Assembly: GCA_027083485.1 (NCBI GenBank)
Contig: JALWOO010000655.1
Coordinates: 1-15,303 of the forward strand
Source of the DNA: Amylibacter sp.
GTDB taxonomy: Bacteria; Pseudomonadota; Alphaproteobacteria; Rhodobacterales; Rhodobacteraceae
DNA length: 15,303 bases
Direction: 5' to 3'
Shown here one piece after another: positions 1-6,941 of this stretch. The position numbers and the translations under genes are program-made. Each line of letters opens with the position of its first letter. Positions within the stretch are counted from its first letter, which is position 1. The notes beneath the pieces are model-generated. The model made no database searches, was not told where the DNA came from, and saw only the letters and a list, made by a program, of their open reading frames with translations.

Positions 1-83
1 GACAGGTAGCGCGTCAGTAATTGCTGAATCTGCACATCATCATCGACGATCAGAATTTTTTCCGGGGTGTCGGCGTCGGGCAT
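1..83 (-). CDS. Response regulator, N-terminal fragment (OmpR-like receiver domain), runs off the window
   Basis: Only the first 27 or so codons are inside the window. The reading starts MPDADTPEKILIVDDD and continues through a helix ending LLTRYL. A hydrophobic beta strand followed by the acidic cluster at residues 14-16 is the phosphorylation-site Asp pair of a CheY-like receiver domain, and the LLxRYL helix is typical of OmpR/PhoB-family regulators (family knowledge). The phosphoacceptor Asp, the conserved Lys and the output domain are outside the window, so family membership is an inference. The ATG at 81-83 is the only in-frame ATG before upstream non-coding sequence, and no strong Shine-Dalgarno site is visible. 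The gene is divergent from the secreted protein at 216-608, with a 10-bp tandem repeat (102-121) just upstream of its start. A partner histidine kinase would be expected to the left. Confidence 0.85.
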   Translation of the reverse strand, partial: MPDADTPEKILIVDDDVQIQQLLTRYL

Positions 84-101
84 GGTTTTTGGCGTCTCGG
101 G

Positions 102-121
102 TTTTGCAACATTTTGTAACA
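102..121. promoter_or_regulatory. Tandem 10-bp repeat, candidate response-regulator operator
   Basis: TTTTGCAACA at 102-111 is followed directly by TTTTGTAACA at 112-121 (9 of 10 bases identical). Two direct half-sites one helical turn apart are the usual layout for OmpR-family regulators (established knowledge). The site lies between the divergent response regulator (start at 83) and the secreted protein (start at 216). It is centred about 60 bp upstream of a weak -10-like GATAAT at 163-168. Binding by the adjacent regulator is inference. Confidence 0.45.
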
Positions 122-215
122 TAAATTATGCGGCCAGAAATTTTTGTGAAACAACTCGGCACGATAATGCTCGCCAAGATAGACAAAGACCTTAACAAAT
201 CTCAAGGAGAAAAAA

Positions 216-608
216 ATGAAACTTTCCACATCCATGATTGCGTTGCTGCTGCTTTCGGTTTCACTGCCGGGTTTGTCACAGGAAACCGCAGAGAGTTCAA
301 CTTTGACCCCGCAGCTAACGCGCAGCCAGTTGCAAACACAGGTGCAGGCGATGAGCGCCGAAGATCGAGCGCTTTATCGCCAGCTCAATAGCGGCAACCA
401 GAACGGCGCGGGAAAACATGCACAGGGCGAGGGTCGAGGCCAGGGCAAAGGCAGAGGCAGGGGTGATGGCAACCACCAGCGCAAACGCGATGGCTCCGGC
501 AAGGGCGGCGCGAATCGTCAGCGCAGCGAATACCAGCAGCGCAGCAATTTTGGTTCGGGCTATGGCTCGGGTTATGGCTCGCGTCAGAGTGGCTTTGGTC
601 GCCGCTAG
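216..608 (+). CDS. Small secreted, basic Gly/Arg/Gln-rich protein of unknown function
   Basis: This encodes a 130-residue protein with a clear Sec signal peptide: MKLS, a hydrophobic run at about residues 6-20, and a likely cleavage near LSQ at 20-22. A short helical segment follows (about 35-58, with MSAEDRALYRQL). From about residue 59 to the end the protein is low complexity, dominated by Gly, Arg, Gln, Ser and Lys, and ends in GYGSGYGSRQSGFGRR. A 12-bp tandem unit at 558-581 (GGCTATGGCTCG, then GGTTATGGCTCG) encodes the repeated GYGS. The start is supported by AAGGAG 7 bp upstream of the ATG. I do not recognise a family. It is divergent from a response regulator and 69 bp upstream of the export operon with no terminator between, so it may be a regulated leader gene of that operon. 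The basic, flexible tail could bind polyanions or metals, but nothing here proves it. Confidence 0.75.
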   Translation: MKLSTSMIALLLLSVSLPGLSQETAESSTLTPQLTRSQLQTQVQAMSAEDRALYRQLNSGNQNGAGKHAQGEGRGQGKGRGRGDGNHQRKRDGSGKGGANRQRSEYQQRSNFGSGYGSGYGSRQSGFGRR

Positions 609-677
609 CAGACGGTCGTGAGCGAATTTCAACAACCTGCAAGCCCGAAACAACATGAATAAGACAGGACAAGAAAA

Positions 678-1106
678 ATGAAGATTGATCGTTATCCACT
701 CGCCTTCAGGTTGATGTCATTGCTCGCCATCGTGTTTGGTTTCATGACCCTTCGCGCCGGCGGCATGGTGTTGTTCACCACCGGTGCTGAGCATCAGGCG
801 GCCGGGCACTTCGTGCCTTTCGTCCTCATCTTCAATTTCAGCGCCGGCTTTGCCTACCTCATCGCCGGCATCGGCCTGTGGGCACAGCAACGCTGGGCTG
901 GTTGGCTGGCGCTGGTCATCGCCGTCAGCACGCTGCTGGTGTTTGGCGCTTTCGTGCTGCACATCATGGGTGGCGGCGCTTACGAGCCGCGCACCGTGGG
1001 TGCGATGACGTTGCGCAGCGCAGTCTGGATCGCGCTGACGGCGGGCGTGTTTTTTATCGCGCACAAAGAAAAAGCACACAAAGAAAAATCAGCCAGCAAT
1101 GGTTGA
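678..1106 (+). CDS. Small four-helix integral membrane protein, unknown function
   Basis: This 142-residue protein has four predicted membrane segments: about 10-35, 46-68, 73-98 and 110-128. Two histidines (H39, H44) lie in the loop between helices 1 and 2. The cytoplasmic-looking tail contains a tandem HKEKAHKEK, encoded by a 15-bp DNA duplication at 1062-1091. The ATG is preceded by a purine-rich stretch (AGGACAAGAAAA). It lies 34 bp upstream of the HlyD-type adaptor and reads in the same direction, so it is probably the first or second gene of the export operon. I cannot assign a family. Its size, topology and His-bearing first loop resemble the protein at 10057-10470 in the RND cluster, although the sequences are not clearly homologous by eye. 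A role as an accessory subunit of the exporter is inference. Confidence 0.75.
   Translation: MKIDRYPLAFRLMSLLAIVFGFMTLRAGGMVLFTTGAEHQAAGHFVPFVLIFNFSAGFAYLIAGIGLWAQQRWAGWLALVIAVSTLLVFGAFVLHIMGGGAYEPRTVGAMTLRSAVWIALTAGVFFIAHKEKAHKEKSASNG
1062..1091 (+). repeat. 15-bp tandem duplication at the 3' end of the membrane protein gene
   Basis: CACAAAGAAAAAGCA at 1062-1076 is followed by CACAAAGAAAAATCA at 1077-1091, with 14 of 15 bases identical. It stays in frame and duplicates a HKEKA-type lysine-rich tail segment. It probably arose by replication slippage. Confidence 0.8.
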
Positions 1107-1140
1107 TTCACCTGATGCCTGATTGGCGGAGAACAAAAAA

Positions 1141-2334
1141 ATGAACATACCGAAATTGAATAAAGCCACCCTCGCAGTCGTTGCCGTGCTGGTTCCGCTG
1201 TTGCTGGCGTTGGCGTATGTCGCCCTGAACTCCGGGCCATTGGCGGCGGTGCAGGTGACGGCGCAGCAGGTGCAAAGCAAAAAAATATCGCCGGCGCTGT
1301 TTGGCATCGGCGTGATCGAGGCGCGTTACAGCTATCGCATCGGGCCGACCATGACCGGTCATGTGCTGAAACTCAATGCCCAGGTCGGCGACAAGGTGAT
1401 GGCCGGACAAGTGCTGGGTGAAATGGACCCGGTGGATATGGATAACAAGATCGCCGCGCAACAGGCGTCGATTCAGCGCGCCGGTGCGGCGGTGATTGCG
1501 GCCGAAGCCAAGCTGAAAGATGCGCAAGCGCGCGAGCGCTACGCCAAAAGCCAGTCCGAGCGCTACCAGCAACTGGTGAAGGAAAAGAATATCAGCAAGG
1601 AAAGCGCCGATGCCAAACAGCAGGAATACCAGATTGCCGAGGCCAGTCTGGCGGCGGCGCGAGCCAACCTGAATGCCGCGCGGGAAGAACTGGCCATGCT
1701 CAAGGCGACCTACAATGGCCTGGTCGAACAGCGCAGCCAGCTGCGGCTGGTGGCGCCGGTGGATGGTCTGGTGGTCGGGCGTTATATCGAACCGGGCAGC
1801 ACCGTGGTGGCTGGGCAAACCGTGATCGAAATCATCGATCCGGCCAGCATCTGGGTGAATGTGCGCTTCGATCAGTTACAGGCGGGCGGTTTGGCGCGCG
1901 GGCTGGATGCGGTGATCGTGCTGCGTTCGCGCGCCGGTGTTCGGCTGGCGGGTCGAGTCGAGCGGGTCGAGCCGCTGGCCGATGCAGTGACGCAGGAAAT
2001 TCTCGCCAAGGTTGTGTTCGAACAATTGCCCGAGCCATTGCCGCCGCTCGGCGAACTGGCAGAAGTCACCGTCAAGCTGCCGCCGTTGGCCGCCAGCCCG
2101 GTGATTCCGAATGCCGCCATCCGGCGCGTGAATGGCCAGACCGGCGTCTGGGTGATCGAGCAGGGCAAACACTTTTTCGCCCCGATCGAGATTGGCGCGT
2201 CGGATCTGGATGGCTGGGTGCAGGTCATCAAAGGGCTGAACGCCGGCAGCCGGATCGTGGTTTACAGCAAGGCTGAAATCACCCCGCGCAGCCGCCTCAA
2301 GGTCGTTGAAAAATTGCTCGGAGAACATCAATGA
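1141..2334 (+). CDS. HlyD/DevB-type periplasmic adaptor (membrane fusion protein) of an ABC exporter
   Basis: This 397-residue adaptor would link an inner-membrane exporter to an outer-membrane channel across the periplasm. An N-terminal anchor helix spans about residues 10-29. The first half of the lipoyl/barrel-sandwich domain follows at about 65-100 (YRIGPTMTGHVLKLNAQVGD). Next come a long Ala/Glu/Gln/Lys-rich coiled-coil hairpin (about 100-195), the returning lipoyl half (about 203-235, LRLVAPVDGLVVGRYIEPG) and a beta-barrel plus membrane-proximal region to the end. I chose the ATG at 1141 because GGAG at 1128-1131 sits 9 bp upstream; an in-frame TTG at 1123 would overlap that site. The stop overlaps the permease start (ATGA), showing translational coupling. 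Followed by an FtsX-type permease and an ATPase, it matches the DevB position of DevBCA exporters. The family is clear; the substrate is unknown. Confidence 0.9.
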   Translation: MNIPKLNKATLAVVAVLVPLLLALAYVALNSGPLAAVQVTAQQVQSKKISPALFGIGVIEARYSYRIGPTMTGHVLKLNAQVGDKVMAGQVLGEMDPVDMDNKIAAQQASIQRAGAAVIAAEAKLKDAQARERYAKSQSERYQQLVKEKNISKESADAKQQEYQIAEASLAAARANLNAAREELAMLKATYNGLVEQRSQLRLVAPVDGLVVGRYIEPGSTVVAGQTVIEIIDPASIWVNVRFDQLQAGGLARGLDAVIVLRSRAGVRLAGRVERVEPLADAVTQEILAKVVFEQLPEPLPPLGELAEVTVKLPPLAASPVIPNAAIRRVNGQTGVWVIEQGKHFFAPIEIGASDLDGWVQVIKGLNAGSRIVVYSKAEITPRSRLKVVEKLLGEHQ

Positions 2335-3515
2335 TCAGTCTCGCCGGCCATGATGTGGTGCATTCCTGGAGCAAGTTCGTACTCACCGGCATCGGTCTGG
2401 GGTTGTTGATCGGCGTCACGCTGACCATGGCCGGCGTTTATCGCGGCATGGTCGATGATGCGCAAGTGTTGCTCAACAACAGCAGCGCTGATCTCTGGGT
2501 GGTGCAAAAGAATACGCTCGGCCCTTACGCCGAGGCGTCCAGCATCAACGATGATGTTTACCGCAGCGTGCTCGGCATGCGCGGGGTGGCGCGCGCCGCC
2601 AATGTTACTTACCTGACGATGCAGATTCGTCAGGGCAGTCGCGATGTGCGCAGCATGATCGTCGGCATCGTGCCGGGCGAACCGGGCGCGCCCGGACATT
2701 TGCTGGCCGGCCGTCACATCACGCACAGTCATTACGAAGCGGTGGCTGATATCGCCAGCGGTTTCAAGCTGGGCGATGTGCTGCGCATCCGGCGCAACGA
2801 TTTCACCGTGGTCGGATTGACCCGGCGCATGGTGTCTTCCGGCGGCGATCCGATGGTGTTCATCCCGCTGGCCGATGCGCAGGAAGCACAGTTTCTGAAA
2901 GACAACGACGCCATCATCAACCAGCGCGTGCGCACGGCGCAGAACCCGGCGTTCAACAAACCGGGCGTGCTCGACGCCGTGATCGCCTCGCAAACCAGCA
3001 ACCATTATGTCAACGCGGTGCTGGTGCAGATCAAGCCGGGATTCACCGCCGAGCAGGTGGCGCAACCGATCCGCCAATGGAATCGCTTACAGGTGTACAC
3101 CCGCGCGCAGATGGAAGACATTCTGGTGGCCAAGTTGATCGCGACGGCGTCCAAACAGATCGCGATGTTTCTGGTCATTCTGGCCGTGGTCAGCGCCGCC
3201 ATCGTGGCGTTCATCATCTACACCCTGACCATGGGCAAGATCCGCGAAATCGCGGTGCTGAAACTGATCGGCACGCGCAACCGCACCATCGCCGGCATGA
3301 TCATGCAGCAAGCGGTGGGGCTGGGCGTGATCGGTTTTTTTATCGGCAAGGTGTCGGCCACGCTGTGGGCGCCGATGTTTCCCAAGTATGTCTTGTTGTT
3401 GCCGAGCGATGCGCTCAAGGGCCTGCTGATCACAGCGGTGATCTGTGTGCTGGCCAGCCTGCTGGCGATTCAGGCGGCGCTCAAGGTGGATCCGGCCGAA
3501 GCGATAGGAGGTTGA
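2331..3515 (+). CDS. FtsX/DevC-type ABC exporter permease
   Basis: This 394-residue inner-membrane permease has the topology of the MacB/FtsX/DevC class. One N-terminal helix (about 15-37) is followed by a large periplasmic domain (about 40-270) and three C-terminal helices (about 276-300, 322-345, 364-384). Between helices 2 and 3 is the cytoplasmic coupling segment KIREIAVLKLIGTRN, which contacts the ATPase in this family (family knowledge). The protein ends KVDPAEAIGG, the usual end motif of such permeases. Its length fits DevC (about 390) and is well short of MacB, which is fused to its ATPase. The start overlaps the adaptor stop by 4 bp. The stop is 1 bp before the ATPase start, and the ATPase Shine-Dalgarno AGGAGG lies inside this gene's last codons. 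It probably exports a lipid, peptide or other amphiphile from the inner-membrane outer leaflet or the periplasm; the substrate cannot be determined. Confidence 0.9.
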   Translation: MISLAGHDVVHSWSKFVLTGIGLGLLIGVTLTMAGVYRGMVDDAQVLLNNSSADLWVVQKNTLGPYAEASSINDDVYRSVLGMRGVARAANVTYLTMQIRQGSRDVRSMIVGIVPGEPGAPGHLLAGRHITHSHYEAVADIASGFKLGDVLRIRRNDFTVVGLTRRMVSSGGDPMVFIPLADAQEAQFLKDNDAIINQRVRTAQNPAFNKPGVLDAVIASQTSNHYVNAVLVQIKPGFTAEQVAQPIRQWNRLQVYTRAQMEDILVAKLIATASKQIAMFLVILAVVSAAIVAFIIYTLTMGKIREIAVLKLIGTRNRTIAGMIMQQAVGLGVIGFFIGKVSATLWAPMFPKYVLLLPSDALKGLLITAVICVLASLLAIQAALKVDPAEAIGG

Positions 3516-3516
3516 G

Positions 3517-4266
3517 ATGAGTGCAGTAAACCAGAACGATGGCTTTGGCATCCGCATCGAGTCGATGCGCAAGGTGTATGGCGCGGGCGATACCGCGGTC
3601 GAAGCGTTGAAAGACGTCAACATGCAAGTGAACCCGGGCGAAGTGGTCGGGTTGGTCGGGCCTTCCGGTTCGGGCAAGAGTACGCTGTTGAAGTCGCTCG
3701 GCGCGGTGATCGAACCGACCGCCGGCACGATGACGCTGGGCAGCGAAGTGATTTACCAGAATGGCTGGAAGATCAAGGATTTGCGCGCGCTGCGCCGCGA
3801 CAAGATCGGCTTCGTGTTTCAAGCGCCGTACCTGATCCCCTTTCTCAATGTGACCGATAACGTCGCGCTGTTGCCGATGCTGGCGGGCGTACCGAACGAT
3901 GAAGCCCGACGCCGCGCGCGCGATTTGCTCGAAGCGCTGGATGTCGCCCACCGCGCGGCGGCCATGCCCTCGCAATTATCCGGTGGCGAGCAACAGCGGG
4001 TGTCGATTGCGCGCGCACTGGTCAATCGTCCGCCGGTGGTGCTGGCCGATGAACCGACCGCCCCGCTCGACAGCAAGCGCGCGCTGTCGGTCATCAGCAT
4101 CCTGAACCAGATGGCGCAGCAATTCGATACCGCCATCATCGTCGTCACGCATGATGAAAAAATCATCCCGACCTTCAAGCGCATTTACCACATCCGCGAT
4201 GGCATCACGCATGAAGAAGCGGGCGAAGCGCGGCCGATCGATGTGGATGCAGGCACGGATCTGTGA
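3517..4266 (+). CDS. ABC transporter ATPase (LolD/MacB/DevA type)
   Basis: This 249-residue nucleotide-binding subunit powers the adjacent permease. All catalytic motifs are present: Walker A GPSGSGKST (48-56), Q-loop Q102, signature LSGGEQQ (154-160), Walker B VVLADEP (174-180) followed by the D-loop APLDS, and the switch His H212 (VVTHD). The length and the ADEPT Walker B place it in the LolD/MacB/FtsE/DevA group (family knowledge). AGGAGG at 3506-3511 lies 5 bp upstream of the ATG. The gene follows the permease after 1 bp, and its TGA overlaps the start of a small ORF (TGATG). No key residue is missing, so the exporter should be active. Together with the two preceding genes it forms a complete DevBCA-like unit without its own outer-membrane channel. 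Confidence 0.95.
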   Translation: MSAVNQNDGFGIRIESMRKVYGAGDTAVEALKDVNMQVNPGEVVGLVGPSGSGKSTLLKSLGAVIEPTAGTMTLGSEVIYQNGWKIKDLRALRRDKIGFVFQAPYLIPFLNVTDNVALLPMLAGVPNDEARRRARDLLEALDVAHRAAAMPSQLSGGEQQRVSIARALVNRPPVVLADEPTAPLDSKRALSVISILNQMAQQFDTAIIVVTHDEKIIPTFKRIYHIRDGITHEEAGEARPIDVDAGTDL

Positions 4267-4463
4267 TGCGGCTGTGGCTGGCGCTGGTTTTGTGGCTGAT
4301 CTCCCCCCAGCGCATGACGACTTACGATCCACCCTGGCGATCAGCCAGCCCGCTGCCGAATGGCAAGTTGGCGGCGGTCGATCTGGCGACGCCATTTCTG
4401 CCGCTGGTGAAACGCGCCAATGGCGAAGTGCGACTGAAACCGATTTCTTTTAATTCGTTTTAA
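4266..4463 (+). CDS. Small coupled ORF, possible exported 65-residue peptide of unknown function
   Basis: A 65-codon frame starts on the A of the ATPase stop (TGATG), the arrangement of translationally coupled genes. Its N-terminus (MRLWLALVLWLIS) is strongly hydrophobic and could be a signal peptide or anchor. The remainder is polar, with PLPNGKLAAVDLATPFLPLVKRANGEVRL. No family is recognised and only a weak GGA lies upstream, so translation would depend on termination of the ATPase gene. Without this frame there would be a gap of about 210 bp before the DUF2202 gene inside an otherwise compact operon, which favours it being real. It could be a small accessory protein of the exporter, or the reading frame could be fortuitous. 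Confidence 0.5.
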   Translation: MRLWLALVLWLISPQRMTTYDPPWRSASPLPNGKLAAVDLATPFLPLVKRANGEVRLKPISFNSF

Positions 4464-4479
4464 TTTCAGGAGATAAACC

Positions 4480-5178
4480 ATGAAAACACACCCTATGAAA
4501 AAAATACTGCTGGCGACGTTGCTGTTGCCCGCTCTGACGCTGACAGGCTGCGACACGACCGATGATGATTTGCCGCCGCTGAGCAGCGTCGATGAGGCCG
4601 GCAACACCACGATCAATCTGCAAAACCTGCAAACGACTTTGGATACGATTGCACCGGGCGAACTCAGTGAGCAGGAAATCGATGGCTTGATGTACATGCG
4701 CGAAGAAGAAAAGCTGGCGCATGACGTTTACACCGTACTTTACGCGCAGTGGTCGCAGCGCGTGTTCGACAATATTTCCAACAGCGAGCAAACGCATACC
4801 GAAGCCGTGCTGGCGTTGATTGAACGGTATGAACTGAGTGATCCGGCGGCGGGCAATGAGATCGGTGTGTTTAGCGACGCCACGCTGCAAAGCCTCAACG
4901 ATACGCTGGTAGCCAGCGGCTCGAGCAGTCTGGTCGATGCCTTGATGGTGGGCGCTGCGATTGAGGAAATCGACATGATCGACATCAATCGCTACATCGA
5001 TCAGGTGGAAGGCAATGATGACATCGTGCTGGTGTATGAAAACCTGCTGAAAGGTTCACGCAACCACCTGCGCGCTTTCGTTTCCAATCTGGAAAAGCAG
5101 GGCGTGACCTATGTACCGCAATACATGGATGCCGGTGATTATCAGCAGATTATTGATTCACCGATAGAACGTGGCTGA
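4480..5178 (+). CDS. DUF2202 ferritin-like lipoprotein
   Basis: This 232-residue protein has a lipoprotein signal (MKTHPMKK, then a hydrophobic run, then the lipobox LTGC with Cys at 24). It should be membrane-anchored on the periplasmic side. After an Asp-rich linker comes a helical domain I recognise as DUF2202. Candidate metal ligands are in the EEEKLAHDVY helix (E75-E77), the ExxH at 103-106 (SEQTH), EEIDMID (E162-D165) and N195-H196 (SRNHLRAF). These fit a ferritin-like four-helix bundle, but neither metal binding nor a reaction is established for the family as far as I know. AGGAGA at 4468-4473 is 6 bp from the chosen ATG; a second ATG at 4495 has no such site. It follows the ABC exporter genes in the same direction with no terminator visible, so it may be cotranscribed. 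A link between it and the exporter is inference. Confidence 0.85.
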   Translation: MKTHPMKKILLATLLLPALTLTGCDTTDDDLPPLSSVDEAGNTTINLQNLQTTLDTIAPGELSEQEIDGLMYMREEEKLAHDVYTVLYAQWSQRVFDNISNSEQTHTEAVLALIERYELSDPAAGNEIGVFSDATLQSLNDTLVASGSSSLVDALMVGAAIEEIDMIDINRYIDQVEGNDDIVLVYENLLKGSRNHLRAFVSNLEKQGVTYVPQYMDAGDYQQIIDSPIERG

Positions 5179-5336
5179 TTGGCGAGGCATTACAGCGCAT
5201 GGGGAGAGCTCGTCACGCTGAAACATTTTGAAATAATTTAATCAGGCTGTGAAATCTTTCAGAAACAGGTCGCCATTATCATGCGCTGAATCGCAATCAA
5301 GCGTGAATGCAATCTGAAAAACCTGGAGAAAGCACC
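5179..5336. other. Intergenic gap between the two exporter clusters
   Basis: These 158 bp hold no convincing ORF. I see neither a GC-rich hairpin with a T-run after the DUF2202 gene nor a good promoter before the cytochrome gene. A short dyad TGAAA-TC-TTTCA lies near 5250-5262 but has no terminator features. Whether the second cluster has its own promoter here is unresolved. Confidence 0.5.
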
Positions 5337-5828
5337 ATGAAAAATAATAACACCCAATACCGCCTCTTGATTCCAGCCATCTTGTTTCTGGCCAGCACTG
5401 GCCCGGCGTCGGCGGCTACTACCGATGCAGAGCCATTGCAACTGAGAAAAATCATGCAGAGTTTGTCCGCCGATATGCAAATAGTGGTAGACGCAACAGC
5501 GATGGAAGATTGGCCTCGGGCTGAACAGGCGGCCGCGCGCATCGCCGATCACCCGACGCCGCCGATGAGTGAAAAAGTGCGAATTCTCAGTTTCATGGGA
5601 AGCAAAATGGCCGGTTTTAAGGCGCACGACGATAAAACTCACGATGCAGCCAGCGCACTGAAGCAGGCGGCGCATCAGCAGGATGGCGTTCGTGTCATTG
5701 AGCAATTTGCGCGACTGCAAAATACTTGTCTGAGCTGCCACCAGAATTATCGCGCCAGTTTCCAGCAGCATTTCTATGGTGCAGCCGGCGCAGCAGCCGA
5801 GAGCCAGGCAAAAATGGGCGCTCGTTGA
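5337..5828 (+). CDS. Periplasmic c-type cytochrome, cytochrome c'/c556-like
   Basis: This 163-residue exported protein has a Sec signal peptide ending near PASA at 23-26. The mature part is helical and Met/Ala rich. A single haem-attachment motif CLSCH at residues 131-135, near the C-terminus (NTCLSCHQNYR), is characteristic of the cytochrome c'/c556 four-helix class rather than ordinary cytochrome c, where the motif is N-terminal (family knowledge). Methionines in the first mature helix (RKIMQSLSADMQ) could supply a distal ligand as in c556. Whether it is high-spin c' or low-spin c556 cannot be decided. The chosen ATG has GGAG 8 bp upstream; an upstream in-frame ATG at 5307 lacks one and would disrupt the signal peptide. 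It opens the RND cluster, 42 bp ahead of the adaptor. Possible roles are electron transfer or binding of NO or another small ligand. Confidence 0.85.
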   Translation: MKNNNTQYRLLIPAILFLASTGPASAATTDAEPLQLRKIMQSLSADMQIVVDATAMEDWPRAEQAAARIADHPTPPMSEKVRILSFMGSKMAGFKAHDDKTHDAASALKQAAHQQDGVRVIEQFARLQNTCLSCHQNYRASFQQHFYGAAGAAAESQAKMGAR

Positions 5829-5870
5829 GCGATGCCATGCTGATTTATTTTTGACGAGATTTTTAGCACC

Positions 5871-6941
5871 ATGAAAAAAATAATCCTGATTCTGATTGCC
5901 GCTGCGCTGATTGCGGGTGGCGTCACTCTGTTCAAACAGGCGCAGCAGGCCCGTCAATCTACGCCCATGCCGAAACAGCCTGTGTGGCGGGTGTGGACGG
6001 TCGAGCCGAAAAAACGCGAGATATTACAGACCTCGGTGTTTCTGGCGCGGCTCGATTCCCGCAACAGCGCCAGTCTGGCTTCCAAGCTGAGCGGCCAAAT
6101 CAGCGAATTGACGGTGAAGGAAAGTCAGTCTGTGCGACAAGGAGATCTGCTGGTGCGCATCGACGACAGTGAAATTCGCGCCAGTATCGATGCGTTGCGG
6201 GCAACGCTGGCTTCGGCGCGAGGGCAGCGCGATTATAGTCAAAAGCAGCTGCAGAGAAACCGGGAGCTGTTCAAACTCAACACGATCGCGCGCGACCGTC
6301 TGGAAGGATCGGAAGCGAACTACAACACCGCTGCCGCCCAGGTGCGCGAACTGCAGCAAAAGATTCGCGGGCTGGAAAATCAGCTCAACTATACGCGCAT
6401 TACCGCGCCTTTCGATGGCGTCGTGGGCAGCATCTTCCTGCGCTCGGGCGATCTGGCTGTGCCGGGCAAGACGATTCTCACCGTCAATTCGTTGCCGCAA
6501 AAACTGACTTTCAGTTTCGTTCCAGGGGTTGCGGAGATTCATCAAGGGCAGCGGGTGCTTATAGACGGCCAGGTTAAAGGGCGCTTGTCAACGCTGTACA
6601 GCGATGCGCGCGCCGGACTGTGGGTGGCTGAAGTGGCGCTGGATGAGCATATCGAGCAGCCGGTGGGCAGTTACCTGAATATTGGCGTCATTACGCGCCA
6701 GGGCAATGGTTGCTCGGTGCCGATTCGCGCCCTGCTGAACCGTGACGATGGGCAGAGTGTGATGCGCTATGAGCATCAGCGTTTCGTTGAGCAGCCGGTA
6801 AAAGTGTTGGCTCAAGACGATGCTTATGCCCAGATCGCTCCCTGTGTCACGACGCCGGTGGCGGTCGCTGCAGAATCGAAGCTGGCGCTGTTGCCCGCCG
6901 CTGGCGCTCAGGTGCGGGTTCGGAGTGAAGCTGATGAATAA
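5871..6941 (+). CDS. RND efflux periplasmic adaptor subunit
   Basis: This 356-residue HlyD/AcrA-type adaptor connects the RND pump to the outer-membrane channel. Its N-terminal hydrophobic segment (about 3-22) lacks a lipobox Cys, so it is probably an uncleaved anchor or a signal peptide. The lipoyl half-motifs are at about 68-98 (SGQISELTVKESQSVRQGD) and about 178-208 (RITAPFDGVVGSIFLRSGD), with a coiled-coil hairpin of about 65 residues between them. A beta-barrel domain with a short C-terminal region follows. At 356 residues it is compact compared with AcrA-like proteins of about 390. The Shine-Dalgarno site is weak (a GAGA about 14 bp upstream). The last 8 bp overlap the RND gene, which indicates coupling. 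It differs clearly from the ABC adaptor at 1141-2334, so the two clusters are not a simple duplication. Confidence 0.92.
   Translation: MKKIILILIAAALIAGGVTLFKQAQQARQSTPMPKQPVWRVWTVEPKKREILQTSVFLARLDSRNSASLASKLSGQISELTVKESQSVRQGDLLVRIDDSEIRASIDALRATLASARGQRDYSQKQLQRNRELFKLNTIARDRLEGSEANYNTAAAQVRELQQKIRGLENQLNYTRITAPFDGVVGSIFLRSGDLAVPGKTILTVNSLPQKLTFSFVPGVAEIHQGQRVLIDGQVKGRLSTLYSDARAGLWVAEVALDEHIEQPVGSYLNIGVITRQGNGCSVPIRALLNRDDGQSVMRYEHQRFVEQPVKVLAQDDAYAQIAPCVTTPVAVAAESKLALLPAAGAQVRVRSEADE

Noticed and set aside
1108..3975. Several minus-strand open frames (for example 1108-1818, 2328-3077, 3087-3728)
   Set aside because: All are antisense to the adaptor, permease and ATPase genes, with shadow-like composition and no ribosome sites or motifs.
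6820..6933. N-terminal extension of the RND pump to 6820
   Set aside because: This part is inside the adaptor gene in another frame. The ATG at 6934 has a good ribosome site and gives the normal family N-terminus.
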